Assembly (NCBI GenBank): GCA_964570935.1
Contig: CAZMZP010000027.1
Location: 1 to 32,071 of the forward strand
Source: JAFGJU01 sp964570935
GTDB lineage: Bacteria > Eisenbacteria > RBG-16-71-46 > JAFGJU01
Direction: 5' to 3'
Length of the DNA stretch: 32,071 bases
The notes beneath the pieces were generated by a model. The model did no database searches and was not told where the DNA came from. It saw only the letters and a program-made list of their open reading frames with translations. The position numbers and the translations under genes are program-made. Numbering within the stretch: position 1 is the stretch's first letter; each line of letters opens with the position of its first letter. This document shows, piece by piece, positions 31,978-32,071 of the stretch.

Positions 31978-32071
31978 GGAGAAATCCGTGTGTCCATTGC
32001 TCACCGGCGCAGACGTTTCTATGTCAGAACGCGGAACACGTCCGTTGCAGTAACCAGGTCGGGCCCTCGAC

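Overview
This is a 32 kb, GC-rich chromosomal segment from a Gram-negative-type bacterium. The envelope content points that way: PorV-like and other beta-barrel outer-membrane proteins, lipoproteins, lamin-tail-domain secreted proteins, and FlgD-like C-terminal domains on long exported proteins. A kinase remnant of the 'MIGKT-SHFRIL-KLGEGGMGVVYKAED' type is also present. Together these suggest a member of the FCB superphylum or a neighbouring candidate phylum (Eisenbacteria, Krumholzibacteriota or Latescibacterota-like). That placement is inference from gene style; no rRNA marker is present.

Layout. 31-729 (+) is a secreted protein with a short C-terminal motif. 5708-813 (-) is a compact housekeeping operon, smpB - amidase - GerMN protein - murI - rph - rdgB, with a good promoter in front of smpB. 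5946-6662 (+) is a secreted cysteine-containing protein, followed by a tRNA-Leu(CAG) with its own promoter. 8084-6862 (-) holds a lamin-tail protein and a small lipoprotein. 11450-8327 (-) pairs a helix-hairpin-helix/beta-barrel protein with a class I/II aminotransferase. 14419-11634 (-) pairs a 600-aa lamin-tail/FlgD-like protein with a barrel-like exported protein. 16862-14589 (-) is a VWA membrane protein that appears nearly leaderless.

The most interesting part is the apparent four-gene operon from 31689 down to 17046 (-). It encodes a 3077-aa surface protein, a PorV-like barrel with TPRs, an 868-aa membrane protein and a STAS protein. The 868-aa protein joins an RsbW-type kinase, an extracytoplasmic sensor, HAMP, a SpoIIE/RsbU-type phosphatase and helix-turn-helix domains. 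The C-terminal domain of the STAS protein resembles the last HTH-like domain of that phosphatase. This looks like a partner-switching module whose output may be nucleic-acid binding rather than a sigma factor, coupled to a giant exported protein and a possible outer-membrane carrier. The giant protein itself contains a 665-residue tandem duplication and nine repeats of about 117 residues. A truncated Ser/Thr kinase remnant lies just upstream.

No mobile element, CRISPR array, rRNA or tmRNA was seen. All functions are read from sequence motifs by eye; no database search was run.
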